Shown piece by piece: positions 8,946-16,414 of a DNA stretch of 33,671 nt. This stretch comes from an uncultured Eubacterium sp. (GTDB lineage: Bacteria > Bacillota > Clostridia > Lachnospirales > Lachnospiraceae): NCBI GenBank assembly GCA_900552795.1, contig USBB01000031.1, forward strand, positions 1 to 33,671, read 5' to 3'. A model generated the notes under the pieces. It was given only the letters and a program-made list of their open reading frames with translations. It was not told the DNA's origin and searched no databases. Within the stretch, counting starts at the first letter, position 1; each line of letters begins with the position of its first letter. The position numbers and the translations under genes are program-made.

Positions 8946-8975
8946 ATTATACCATAATTTTCATTTTCATTACAA
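8946..8975 (-). promoter_or_regulatory. Promoter of the nadE operon
   Basis: Minus-strand TATAAT (8946-8951) is preceded by TGG, giving an extended -10 (TGGTATAAT). TTGTAA at 8970-8975 is 18 bases further upstream. The -10 box lies about 33 bases before the nadE start. Confidence 0.
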
Positions 8976-8983
8976 TACCAATT

Positions 8984-9020
8984 AAAAAGAAGGAACTGCA
9001 TACAACAGTTCCCTCTTCTT
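8984..9020 (-). terminator. Rho-independent terminator after the lipoprotein gene
   Basis: Arms 8987-8998 and 9006-9020 (AAGAAGGAACTG-type, with small bulges) form a stem just past the lipoprotein stop codon, followed on the minus strand by a T run. It isolates the lipoprotein gene from nadE. Confidence 0.
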
Positions 9021-9022
9021 AA

Positions 9023-9331
9023 TTATCTGTTTATATTATCTATTGCTTCAGTAACTGTCTGCTTTACGTTTGTAGCGCCTTCTTTAACAGCATCGTAAGC
9101 ATCTGTTGCTGCTTCCTTGATACCGTCTTTAACATCTGTCGCTGCTTCCTTAATTCCTGTAGCCGCGTCTGTTACAACTTCCTCGATTACACCATTCGTA
9201 GCACCATCGTTAACATTATCTCCTGCATTGGAAGAAGAGTTGTTATCTGATGCCTTTTTCATCCCGCAGCCTGCTAAAACACCAACTGCCAACAGTGTAA
9301 GTAAAGCAGCTATTATACATTTCTTTTTCAT
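9023..9331 (-). CDS. Small lipoprotein with 11-residue amphipathic repeats
   Basis: A 102-residue predicted lipoprotein. The signal peptide MKKKCIIAALLTLLAVGVLAGCG ends in the lipobox LAGC, so Cys22 should be lipidated and the protein held on the outer face of the membrane. A Ser/Asn/Asp-rich spacer follows. Residues about 57-98 then repeat with an 11-residue period: KEAATDVKDGI, KEAATDAYDAV, KEGATNVKQTV, with a weaker EVVTDAATGI before them. Such 11-mers form long amphipathic helices, as in LEA-like and YtxH-like proteins; a membrane-surface or protective role is only a guess. It is flanked by its own terminator and transcribed alone. GGAGG precedes the ATG. No known gene name fits. Confidence 0.
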   Translation of the reverse strand: MKKKCIIAALLTLLAVGVLAGCGMKKASDNNSSSNAGDNVNDGATNGVIEEVVTDAATGIKEAATDVKDGIKEAATDAYDAVKEGATNVKQTVTEAIDNINR

Positions 9332-9438
9332 AATAAACCTCCACTAATATCTCAAATTAATATAAAATATTTATCCGAGGTTATTATGTACAAAATAAAC
9401 AATAAATATTCGTCAACACAAAATAGAAATTATCGGGC

Positions 9439-10173
9439 TTAATTTCCTGCTTTTATATGTCTGCTTAAATATTTATATAAAATCATGGTTATAATACTCA
9501 CAAGAAGCGCTTTAATAAGATTAAACGGAGCTACCGCAAGCGCCACAAATGTCAAAATATTATTAATTGCCGGATTAATCTTTTCTCCCATAGAAATAAA
9601 AGATTCAACCGGTATTCCATAAAGCTGTGAATATTTAGGAAGAAGATAAAATGCATTCAGGATAACACCGGAAACTATAAAAAACAAACTTCCTGACACA
9701 AGCCCTGCAAACGCTCTTTTTCTTGTCTTTTTTGTATGATAAATTACAGAAGCCGGCAGTACCAGACAACAGCCCAGCAGGAAATTTGCAAAATCTCCCA
9801 CAAATGCAGTTGTTGTACCTTTTATACATATTTTAAGTATTACTTTAACTGCCTCCATCAACACACCTGCACAAGGTCCCAACATGAATGAGCCAATCAT
9901 AATCGGTACTTCACTTAAATCCATCTCATAAAACGCCGGAGCAATAAATGTCAGCGGAAATTCAAAATACATAAGTATTACCGCCACTGCCACAAGCATA
10001 GCCATAACAATCATCTTGTTAATCTTCGTCTTGTTTGATGAAAACTTTACACCGGTCTTTTTCTCAATTAACTTTTCCGACAAAACTGCCGCTAAATATA
10101 CCGCCGCCATAAATACAAGCGATATGAGCACAAAATTAATATTATTTTGCAATGAATCAATTAAATTAGTCAT
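9439..10173 (-). CDS. ribU: Riboflavin ECF transporter S component
   Basis: A 244-residue membrane protein that binds riboflavin and passes it through the shared ECF energising module (not in this window). An extra N-terminal transmembrane helix (about 13-33) precedes the six-helix S-component core, which starts at MIVMAMLVAVAVILMYFEFP. The family block FYEMDLSEVPIMIGSFMLGP and the GTTTAFVGDFANFLLGC segment are typical of RibU. The assignment is secured by the FMN riboswitch directly upstream, whose last bases run into the ribosome site AAGGAGGT. An AT-rich 7-base dyad over the stop codon (9426-9446) might be a weak terminator. Confidence 0.
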   Translation of the reverse strand: MTNLIDSLQNNINFVLISLVFMAAVYLAAVLSEKLIEKKTGVKFSSNKTKINKMIVMAMLVAVAVILMYFEFPLTFIAPAFYEMDLSEVPIMIGSFMLGPCAGVLMEAVKVILKICIKGTTTAFVGDFANFLLGCCLVLPASVIYHTKKTRKRAFAGLVSGSLFFIVSGVILNAFYLLPKYSQLYGIPVESFISMGEKINPAINNILTFVALAVAPFNLIKALLVSIITMILYKYLSRHIKAGN

Positions 10174-10183
10174 AATGACCTCC

Positions 10184-10375
10184 TTCTTCTCTCATCCAGA
10201 CTATACTGTCGGTTTAAGATTCTCACTTAATCAACTGCCTTTGCAGCTCGCGGACTTGTATATCTGTAAATTATTTTACTGCTTTTTGCCGTAAAATATA
10301 AAATCACAGATTTAATCACCGCCGGTCAAGAATTGACATTTCTGTCTCACTTTGCCCTGAAGGTTGGAGTATTCT
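10184..10375 (-). ncRNA. FMN riboswitch (RFN element)
   Basis: On the minus strand the conserved RFN blocks occur in order: TTCAGGGCAAAGTGAGA, GACCGGCGGTGATTAA, AGTCCGCGAGC, and CCGACAGTATAGTCTGGATG followed by AGAGAAG. No intrinsic terminator lies between the last block and ribU; instead the 3' edge abuts AGAAGGAGGT, so FMN probably acts by masking the ribosome site. The element represses riboflavin uptake when FMN is plentiful. Confidence 0.
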
Positions 10376-10431
10376 CTCACTCTTCTATTCAGTTGTTCTA
10401 TTTGTTATGCACATTTTGTGTTGACGTTTAA

Positions 10432-10440
10432 ATTATAACA
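10432..10440 (-). promoter_or_regulatory. Extended -10 promoter of the ribU leader
   Basis: Minus-strand TGTTATAAT is an extended -10 motif located about 60 bases before the first RFN block and only a few bases past the stop codon of the aminotransferase gene. The -35 region, inside that gene's end, is poor, which fits an extended -10 promoter. Confidence 0.
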
Positions 10441-10442
10441 CA

Positions 10443-11612
10443 CTATCTGTTATTTAACCAGTTCCCTATTAATCCAACAGCCTTTTTTATCGTATCCGTA
10501 TCAAGCACGAGTGCAAATCTTACATGACCCTCGCCTCTGCTTCCGAAAGCACTTCCCGGAGTACACAGCACGCCTGTATTTTCAAGCATCTGCATACAAA
10601 AATCATCAGAATTTTTAAAACCTGACGGTACAGGTGCCCATACAAACATCGTTCCCTCAGAATAAGGCACTTTCCAGCCGATATCATTTAAACCGCCGCA
10701 AAGAGCATCTCTTCTTTTCTGATATTCAAGACACTGCTTATTTACTCCTTCCTGCGGCCCGTCCAGTGCTGCCACAGCGGCTTTCTGTACAATATAGCTT
10801 GTTCCGTAATCGAACTGTGAACGTATTGTTTTAAATTTTTTTATAACCTCTTTGTTTCCAAGTGCAAATGATATTCTTATACCTGTAAGATTATAGGTCT
10901 TTGACAATGAATTAAATTCAATGCCTACCTCCTTAGCACCGGGAATCGAAAGAAATGAAAATCCTGTTCTTCCGTCATATTCTATCTCAGAATATGCATT
11001 GTCATGCACAACAAGTATATTGTATTTTTTTGCAAATTCTATAAGCTCTTCATAAAATTTTTTATCTGCACATGTACAGGTAGGGTTAAGCGGATATGAA
11101 ACAATTATCATTTTTGCCTTTTTTGCAGTTTCTTCATCTATCCTGTCGAGCATAGGCATGTAATGATTATTTTTATCAAGTTCATAGTAACCAATAACCG
11201 CATCATTCAAATAAGGCCCCACCTCAAAAACCGGATATCCCGGATTTGGCACAAGCACCAAATCACCGGGATTGCATACCGTAAGGGCCACATGAGCAAA
11301 CCCCTCCTGCGTACCTGCAACAGAAAGGATTTCATCCTCATCAAGAGCCACTCCGTAACGTCTGTCATACCACCTTTGTACAGCGCCTTTAAGTTCCTTT
11401 GTATCTCCAAGCGAATATCTGTAATTTAAAGCATCCTTTGAGGCTTCCACAACAGCATCAATAACATGCTGTGCCGGCTTAAAATCAGGAGTTCCTACAA
11501 ATAAATCATAAACAGTATGACCCTTTTCTATCATTTTTGCTTTTCGCTCATTTAAAATATTAAAAATATTAGGCTTAAAACTATTTGCCTTATCAGAAAA
11601 ATTAAATTCCAT
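10443..11612 (-). CDS. PLP-dependent aminotransferase, class I/II
   Basis: A 389-residue fold-type I aminotransferase. The N-lobe has YDLFVGTPDFKPAQHV and the NYRYSLGDTKELKGAVQRWY segment. Cofactor residues include the NPTC loop (SYPLNPTCTCADKKFYEEL), Asp-Asn-Ala-Tyr in VVHDNAYSEIEYDG, the Schiff-base Lys in FNSLSKTYNLTGIRI, and the C-terminal Arg in GEGHVRFALV. It resembles LL-diaminopimelate and alanine/aspartate-type aminotransferases of clostridia; a role in lysine or alanine metabolism is plausible but not proven. The frame opens with a GTG six codons earlier, but GGAAG sits seven bases before the ATG at 11612, which is chosen. It follows the PAS protein gene with an 11-base gap. Confidence 0.
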   Translation of the reverse strand: MEFNFSDKANSFKPNIFNILNERKAKMIEKGHTVYDLFVGTPDFKPAQHVIDAVVEASKDALNYRYSLGDTKELKGAVQRWYDRRYGVALDEDEILSVAGTQEGFAHVALTVCNPGDLVLVPNPGYPVFEVGPYLNDAVIGYYELDKNNHYMPMLDRIDEETAKKAKMIIVSYPLNPTCTCADKKFYEELIEFAKKYNILVVHDNAYSEIEYDGRTGFSFLSIPGAKEVGIEFNSLSKTYNLTGIRISFALGNKEVIKKFKTIRSQFDYGTSYIVQKAAVAALDGPQEGVNKQCLEYQKRRDALCGGLNDIGWKVPYSEGTMFVWAPVPSGFKNSDDFCMQMLENTGVLCTPGSAFGSRGEGHVRFALVLDTDTIKKAVGLIGNWLNNR

Positions 11613-11623
11613 TTTTTTACTTC

Positions 11624-11989
11624 CTAACACTTTTGTCCCATATAATCAGAAATATTAGCAACACTTACTTTAAGAACTCTGTGTCCGTCAAGCAGTTTAT
11701 TCTGTATTCTTATAAATGAAACAACCTCCAATGTCTCACCTGATTTTGTAAGCATCTCATGCTGATAACATACATATCTGTTCTCTATGAACTGTTCCCT
11801 TAACTCATCAATAATTGCTTTGTACTCAACATCCGGCACCATCTGCTTAAATACCAGACCATTATTAACATCATCCTGTGTGTACCCCAGAAGTGATGTA
11901 AAGCCATAATCAATTTCAATAATCTTACCGCTTCTCATCTCCATTGAGTACTGACAATAAGGAATTGAAAGCATATTCTTATCTGACAT
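11624..11989 (-). CDS. Single PAS-domain protein
   Basis: A 121-residue soluble protein made of one PAS domain and nothing else. The core is seen as YSMEMRSGKIIEIDYGFTSL, LGYTQDDVNNGLVFKQMVP, the central CYQHEMLTKSGETLEVVSFIR and the final LKVSVANISDYMG, matching PAS plus a short PAC end. No kinase, helix-turn-helix or GGDEF output domain is present, so it must act by binding a small ligand or another protein. GGAGGT lies a short distance before the ATG. It lies between valS and the aminotransferase gene in one transcript. Partner and ligand are unknown. Confidence 0.
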   Translation of the reverse strand: MSDKNMLSIPYCQYSMEMRSGKIIEIDYGFTSLLGYTQDDVNNGLVFKQMVPDVEYKAIIDELREQFIENRYVCYQHEMLTKSGETLEVVSFIRIQNKLLDGHRVLKVSVANISDYMGQKC

Positions 11990-12001
11990 AAATACCTCCG
12001 T

Positions 12002-12014
12002 TCTGCCGCTTGGC
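12002..12014 (-). other. Short hairpin between valS and the PAS gene
   Basis: GCCGC-CAA-GCGGC forms a compact five-base-pair GC hairpin just upstream of the PAS gene's GGAGGT. It lacks a T run on the minus strand, so it is more likely an RNA stability or processing element than a terminator. Confidence 0.
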
Positions 12015-12024
12015 GGCTTAAAAA

Positions 12025-14676
12025 TTATTTTGAAAGAGTCTCAAGTCTCTGTGTTACCTGCATTAACATCTGCTGATATTTTGCAAGCTTTTCTTTTTCT
12101 TCATTTATCTTAGCTTCAGGCGCCTTAGAAATAAACTTTTCGTTGTTAAGCATACCCTCACATCTTTTAATTTCTCCAAAAAGTTTGTTTTTCTCTTTTT
12201 CCAGACGCTCTATCTCTTTTTCAATATCAACAAGCTCTGCAAAAGGAATATAAATTACTGCGTCAGGTATAACCGTTGATACAGCATCCGGCGCAATATT
12301 TTCTCTATTCTCCTGTATTATAACGTCGCTTGCATAACCAAGAGTTGCAAAGAACACCTTACCGTTTTCAAAAATACTTCTTATATTTTCATTTTCCGAA
12401 ACCACATAAACCAAAGCTTTTCTGCTTGGAGCAACATTCATCTCAGCTCTTATATTTCTTATATTTCTTACAGCTTCCTTGATTGTCTCTATGGCATTTT
12501 CCTCTTCTTTAAAAATAAAGCTTTCTTTAAATACAGGCCAGTCAGAAATCATTATTGATTCTTCTTTATCCTGAATATTACAGAATATTTCCTCAGTGAT
12601 AAATGGCATATAAGGATGAAGAAGCTTTAAAGCATCTATAAGAACCGTCTTTAACGTCCATATTGCAGCTGTCTTTGTTGTATCTTCATCATTGTAAAGA
12701 CGCGGTTTTACCATCTCAATGTACCAGTCACAGAACTCTTCCCATATGAAATCGTTAAGCTTAGATACCGCTATACCAAGTTCATATTTCTCCATATTAT
12801 CCGTAACTTCGCTGATAAGATTATTCATCTTTGAAAGTATCCATTTATCCGCTTCTGTAAGATTGTCAGGAAGTACACCATCAGCTTTAACAGTATTTTC
12901 AGGATCGTTCATCATAATAAATCTTGAAGCATTCCATACCTTGTTGGCAAAATTGCGGCTTGCTTCAACTCTCTCCCAGTAAAAACGCATATCATTTCCC
13001 GGAGCATTGCCTGTAATAAGTGTATAACGAAGCGCATCGGCACCGTATTTATCAATAACCTCAAGCGGATCGATACCATTTCCGAGTGACTTACTCATCT
13101 TTCTTCCCTGTGAATCACGCACAAGTCCGTGGAACAACACCTTACTGAAAGGCTTCTTTCCCATATGCTCATATCCTGAGAAAATCATTCTTATAACCCA
13201 GAAGAAAATAATATCGTAACCTGTAACAAGAACATCTGTAGGATAAAAATATTCAAGCTCATCTGTATTATCCGGCCAGCCAAGCGTTGAAAATGGCCAG
13301 AGTGCTGATGAAAACCATGTATCAAGCGTATCAGGATCCTGTGTTATATTTGTACTGCCGCATTTCTTACACTTGCATACTGCTGCCGCAGAAACTTCCA
13401 TTTCACCGCAGTCATCACAGTAATAAGCAGGGATTCTGTGTCCCCACCACAACTGTCTTGAAATACACCAGTCGCGTATATTGTCTGTCCAGTTAAAATA
13501 TGTTTTATCCATTGAAGCCGGCATAAGTTCAATGTCGCCATTTTTAACGCCCTCAACAGCAGGCTTTATAAGCTCATCCATCTTAACAAACCACTGCTGC
13601 TTAATCATAGGCTCAACAGTAGTCTTGCAGCGGTCATGAGTTCCGACATTATGAACATGCTCCTCAACCTTAACCAACAACCCTAACTCCTCAAGATCAG
13701 CCACCATCGCTTTTCTTGCCTCGTAACGGTCCATTCCTGCATATTTGCCGCCAAGATTATTAATTGTTGCATCATCATTTAATATATTAATTTCAGGAAG
13801 ATTATGTCTTTTACCAACCTCAAAATCGTTAGGGTCATGTGCAGGTGTAATCTTAACAACACCTGTACCAAATTCCATATCTACATATTCGTCTGCAATT
13901 ACAGGTATCTGTCTGTCTGTAAGCGGAAGCTCAACCATCTTTCCTATAATGTCCTTATATCTGTCATCATTAGGATTTACCGCAAGTGCAGAGTCGCCTA
14001 AAAGTGTCTCAGGTCTTGTTGTTGCGATTTCTACAAATCTTCCCTCTTCACCGGCTACAGGATAATTTATATGCCAAAAATGTCCTGTCTGTTCCTCATG
14101 CTCTACCTCTGCATCTGATATTGATGTATTACATACAGGGCACCAGTTGACTATTCTTGATCCCTTGTAAATAAGTCCTTTATTATAAAGATTTATAAAT
14201 ACAGTCTGTACAGCATTGGAACATCCCTCGTCCATGGTAAATCTTTCTCTGTCCCAGTCACATGAAGAACCTATCTTCTTTAACTGGCTTGTAATAGTTC
14301 CGCCATATTCCTTTTTCCATTCCCATGTTCTTTTTAAGAAGCCTTCTCTGCCGAGTTCATGCTTATCAATACCCTCATCCTTTAAAGCATTTGTAACCTT
14401 AACCTCGGTAGAAATACTTGCATGGTCTGTACCTGGCACCCAAAGTGCCTCATACCCCTGCATACGCTTAAAACGTATAAGAATATCCTGCATTGTATTA
14501 TCAAGTGCATGCCCCATGTGAAGCTTTCCTGTTATATTAGGAGGAGGCATAACTATAGTAAACGGCTTTTTATCCCTGTTAACTTCTGCGTGAAAGTATT
14601 TTTTATCAAGCCATTTCTGATACAATCTGTCTTCAATTTCTGAAGGATTGTAATTTTTTTCCAACTGCTTACTCAT
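12025..14676 (-). CDS. valS: Valyl-tRNA synthetase
   Basis: An 883-residue class I synthetase that charges tRNA-Val. The HIGH signature is PPPNITGKLHMGHALDN, and KMSKS is in GRKMSKSLGNGIDP. The editing (CP1) domain includes FVEIATTRPETLLGDSAL and FGTGVVKITPAHDPND. The anticodon-binding domain and a C-terminal coiled-coil arm (IEKEIERLEKEKNKLFGEIKR) complete the protein, and length matches bacterial ValRS. The open frame extends 14 codons further upstream, but that part overlaps leader hairpins; AGAAAGGAAAG before the ATG at 14676 sets the start. Expression appears tied to the T-box-like leader upstream, which is incomplete. A GC hairpin and the PAS gene follow. Confidence 0.
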   Translation of the reverse strand: MSKQLEKNYNPSEIEDRLYQKWLDKKYFHAEVNRDKKPFTIVMPPPNITGKLHMGHALDNTMQDILIRFKRMQGYEALWVPGTDHASISTEVKVTNALKDEGIDKHELGREGFLKRTWEWKKEYGGTITSQLKKIGSSCDWDRERFTMDEGCSNAVQTVFINLYNKGLIYKGSRIVNWCPVCNTSISDAEVEHEEQTGHFWHINYPVAGEEGRFVEIATTRPETLLGDSALAVNPNDDRYKDIIGKMVELPLTDRQIPVIADEYVDMEFGTGVVKITPAHDPNDFEVGKRHNLPEINILNDDATINNLGGKYAGMDRYEARKAMVADLEELGLLVKVEEHVHNVGTHDRCKTTVEPMIKQQWFVKMDELIKPAVEGVKNGDIELMPASMDKTYFNWTDNIRDWCISRQLWWGHRIPAYYCDDCGEMEVSAAAVCKCKKCGSTNITQDPDTLDTWFSSALWPFSTLGWPDNTDELEYFYPTDVLVTGYDIIFFWVIRMIFSGYEHMGKKPFSKVLFHGLVRDSQGRKMSKSLGNGIDPLEVIDKYGADALRYTLITGNAPGNDMRFYWERVEASRNFANKVWNASRFIMMNDPENTVKADGVLPDNLTEADKWILSKMNNLISEVTDNMEKYELGIAVSKLNDFIWEEFCDWYIEMVKPRLYNDEDTTKTAAIWTLKTVLIDALKLLHPYMPFITEEIFCNIQDKEESIMISDWPVFKESFIFKEEENAIETIKEAVRNIRNIRAEMNVAPSRKALVYVVSENENIRSIFENGKVFFATLGYASDVIIQENRENIAPDAVSTVIPDAVIYIPFAELVDIEKEIERLEKEKNKLFGEIKRCEGMLNNEKFISKAPEAKINEEKEKLAKYQQMLMQVTQRLETLSK

Positions 14677-14701
14677 CTTTATTCTTTCCTTTCTATAAAA
14701 A

Positions 14702-14745
14702 AGATTGCGATTGCGCAATCTCCGCGCTCAAGCGGTTCGTGAAGC
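14702..14745 (-). repeat. Palindromic hairpin pair in the valS 5' leader
   Basis: Arms 14702-14709 and 14714-14721 (AGATTGCG/CGCAATCT) form a perfect eight-base-pair stem with a four-base loop, followed on the minus strand by six T: a textbook terminator shape, yet it lies upstream of valS. A second, weaker palindrome (CGCTC..GAAGCG) covers 14724-14745. The first hairpin matches one after thiH (29482-29501) at 18 of 20 positions, so it looks like a dispersed repeat unit. Confidence 0.
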
Positions 14746-14748
14746 GAT

Positions 14749-14810
14749 AAAAAGCCCTCTGCAGAAAAATAAAATCCTGCAAAGGGCGTATTTAACGCGG
14801 TACCACCTTT
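14749..14810 (-). promoter_or_regulatory. T-box antiterminator and terminator upstream of valS (no Stem I seen)
   Basis: On the minus strand, AAAGGTGGTACCGCG (to 14810) is the conserved T-box sequence; its TGGT bulge would pair with a tRNA 3' end having discriminator A, as tRNA-Val does. It is followed by the competing terminator: arms 14777-14787 and 14754-14764 (GCCCT..CTGCA type) and a T run at 14749-14753. Only about 60 bases separate the T-box sequence from the upstream CarD-like gene, which leaves no space for the specifier-bearing Stem I. Confidence 0.
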
Positions 14811-14868
14811 GTTCAACTGCATATAATTCATCATAATATGACTGTACAAAAAAATCAAGTCCTTTTAA

Positions 14869-15366
14869 TTAATTCTGTCCGAGCAATTCGTCAAGTTCAT
14901 CACTTACCTCTGACAATTCCCTGCCCATTGAAACCGCTATCTCTCCATAAAGAAGTTTTCTTGCTGTGGAAAGAATCCTGCTGTCAGCCGATTTCATCTT
15001 TCTTAAATCTTTTGCCCTTTCGTTCTTTATATTATACAAAGATCTTATAAGCTGCATAAGCATAAGCGGATCCTGTGATTTAATAAATTCATCATAACGC
15101 TGAGGTGTTATTATTCCACTAAATAACTCATCCTTTTTGCAATTTTTCGCCCTTTCGTAAAGTTTTTGGCACTCCTGCTGTGTAATCATGCTTCTTATCG
15201 CAACCTTATTACTATTTACCGGAGAATAGATAATACCTCTGCTGTCATATATCGGCTGAAGATAGTAATAATCACCGTCAACTCCCGTAATAGGCGGTTT
15301 TGCAATATCCGTAATTTCACATATTCCCACTACACCATAGAATACTTTTTCTTTTAATTCAAACAT
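14869..15366 (-). CDS. CarD/CdnL-family RNA polymerase-binding regulator
   Basis: A 165-residue cytosolic protein. The N-terminal CarD/TRCF RNA polymerase-interaction domain (about 1-60) is seen in FELKEKVFYGVVGICEITDI and YYYLQPIYDSRGIIYSPVNS. The C-terminal helical domain (about 65-160) includes RYDEFIKSQDPLMLMQLIRS, LYNIKNERAKDLRK and a closing acidic helix. Members bind the polymerase beta subunit and stabilise open complexes, often at rRNA promoters. The frame opens nine codons earlier, but GGAAGG lies eight bases before the ATG at 15366. It is upstream of valS on the same strand. Family assignment is firm; target promoters are unknown. Confidence 0.
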   Translation of the reverse strand: MFELKEKVFYGVVGICEITDIAKPPITGVDGDYYYLQPIYDSRGIIYSPVNSNKVAIRSMITQQECQKLYERAKNCKKDELFSGIITPQRYDEFIKSQDPLMLMQLIRSLYNIKNERAKDLRKMKSADSRILSTARKLLYGEIAVSMGRELSEVSDELDELLGQN

Positions 15367-15406
15367 TATGTACTTCCTTCCGTGACCTGTCACATATAAA
15401 AATCAG

Positions 15407-15467
15407 GGTGTCAAAACACAATAATCATGATTACACTGATTGTTTCGTGCTTCGCACTCTCACAATC
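15407..15467 (+). repeat. 61-base dispersed palindromic element, copy A
   Basis: This copy begins GGTGTCAA and ends in a hairpin GATTGT-TTC-GTGC-TTC-GCAC-TCTC-ACAATC. It aligns without gaps to 25026-25086 at about 49 of 61 positions, with both stems kept. It lies 41 bases upstream of the CarD-like start, in the opposite orientation. Reverse-read, its end supplies a TTGACA. Confidence 0.
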
Positions 15468-15490
15468 CGGAACCGTAATCACATAAAGTA

Positions 15491-15523
15491 AAAAGAGGAG
15501 ATTTTAATGTCTTAAATCCCCTC
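15491..15523 (-). terminator. Rho-independent terminator after the DUF6465-like gene
   Basis: Arms 15495-15506 and 15512-15523 pair as GAGGGGATTTAA/TTAAAATCTCCTC on the minus strand with one G-U, followed by a T run. It ends the HPr and DUF6465-like transcript. Confidence 0.
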
Positions 15524-15581
15524 CAAACTTTACCTGACCAAAAATCAAAAATTTTTATACAAGTTATAAGTATGTATAATT

Positions 15582-16043
15582 TTAAAATAAATCCACTTTA
15601 CCGGCAAAACTGCCATTGGCAACATAGTAACACGCATTATCCTCAGGCTTTAAGTAAAGCTTTAATTCCTTAACAGAAACGCCCTGATTTATACAGTCTT
15701 CCTCAACTCTCTCGAGAAGAACTGCCTGATCAAGCTGATTACCGTTATACTGAATATATAATTCACATTCAACTTTTGCCGGCTTAGCTGTTGTCTTTTT
15801 AGCCGTCGTAGTTTTTGTTGTCTTTTTGGCCGCTGCAGCCTTTGTTGTCTTCGCCGCCGGCTTAGCTGTTGTCTTTTTAGCCGCAGTTTTTGTCTCTGAA
15901 CTTTCTTCTTTTACAGATTCCTCTTTTGCTGCTGCCTTCTCAGATTTTACTGACTTAGTCGTTGTCTTTTTCTCTGATGTCTGATCCTTTATGTCCACCC
16001 CTGCTAGTTTTTCAATATCAACTGTTTTTTCACTTACTTTCAT
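15582..16043 (-). CDS. DUF6465-like protein with Lys/Ala/Thr-rich linker
   Basis: A 153-residue protein in two parts. Residues about 20-92 are a low-complexity basic and acidic stretch with repeated AKKTT, AAKTT and AKPA units, similar in composition to histone H1-type tails, and probably disordered. Residues about 93-153 form a small compact domain, CELYIQYNGNQLDQAVLLER through LYLKPEDNACYYVANGSFAG, which I recognise as the DUF6465 type found in Lachnospiraceae. No function is known. GAGGAGG precedes the ATG. It is 27 bases after the HPr gene and shares its promoter; a terminator follows. Confidence 0.
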   Translation of the reverse strand: MKVSEKTVDIEKLAGVDIKDQTSEKKTTTKSVKSEKAAAKEESVKEESSETKTAAKKTTAKPAAKTTKAAAAKKTTKTTTAKKTTAKPAKVECELYIQYNGNQLDQAVLLERVEEDCINQGVSVKELKLYLKPEDNACYYVANGSFAGKVDLF

Positions 16044-16070
16044 TATGATTACCTCCTCATCTTCCGGCTA

Positions 16071-16319
16071 TTACTCTGCCAGAAATCTCTTTATTGAATC
16101 AACTGCAAGCTCCTCATCTGCTCCGTCAGCTGATATCTCAACTTTCATTCCCTGCTTAAGTCCAAACGCCATCATTCCCATTAAACTCTTTGCATTAATG
16201 AATTTCTCATTAGCCTGAATTGTAATATGACTCTCAAACTTACATGCAGTCTGCACAAGTTCTGCTATCGGATTGTCATGATTTTTCTCAATATCCGCTA
16301 CCTCTACTAATTGTGTCAT
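16071..16319 (-). CDS. HPr-family phosphocarrier with divergent active site (HDNP)
   Basis: An 82-residue HPr-like protein. HPr carries phosphate from EI to PTS permeases on a His, and in Firmicutes is also phosphorylated on Ser46 by HPr kinase to control carbon use. Here the Ser site is intact (NAKSLMGMM, Ser45), and so is the fold end ISADGADEELAVDSIKRFLAE. The catalytic motif, usually GLHARPA, reads KNHDNPIA: His14 is kept, but the Arg that stabilises the phosphohistidine is Asn16. It may be a regulatory HPr (Crh-like in role) or an HPr with altered partners. It has its own strong promoter and is followed by the DUF6465-like gene. Confidence 0.
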   Translation of the reverse strand: MTQLVEVADIEKNHDNPIAELVQTACKFESHITIQANEKFINAKSLMGMMAFGLKQGMKVEISADGADEELAVDSIKRFLAE

Positions 16320-16382
16320 GTTTTTACATTCACCTTTTACCTTTTAAAATAATTGTGACTTTATTACTAAAGCTCTTAAAAA

Positions 16383-16411
16383 AATATACTCTATCCATGA
16401 TTTAAAGTCAA
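16383..16411 (-). promoter_or_regulatory. Promoter of the HPr-like gene
   Basis: Minus-strand TTGACT (16406-16411) and TATATT (16383-16388) are exactly 17 bases apart, about 65 bases before the HPr start, directly after the stop codon of the preceding operon. Confidence 0.
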
Positions 16412-16414
16412 CAG

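Noticed and set aside
10016..10294. A plus-strand open frame over the ribU start and FMN riboswitch.
   Set aside because: It is antisense to two strongly supported features and has no ribosome site.
9411..10426. A 14-base inverted repeat (CGTCAACACAAAAT at 9411-9424 and its complement at 10413-10426) flanking ribU and its riboswitch, as if it were a mobile cassette.
   Set aside because: In 33 kb of AT-rich DNA a few 14-base matches are expected by chance; there is no recombinase, target duplication or longer repeat, and the riboswitch-ribU pair is ordinary.
15780..15900. Possible CRISPR-like or minisatellite array in the DUF6465-like gene.
   Set aside because: The repeats are codons of a Lys/Ala/Thr-rich linker in frame, with no spacer structure.
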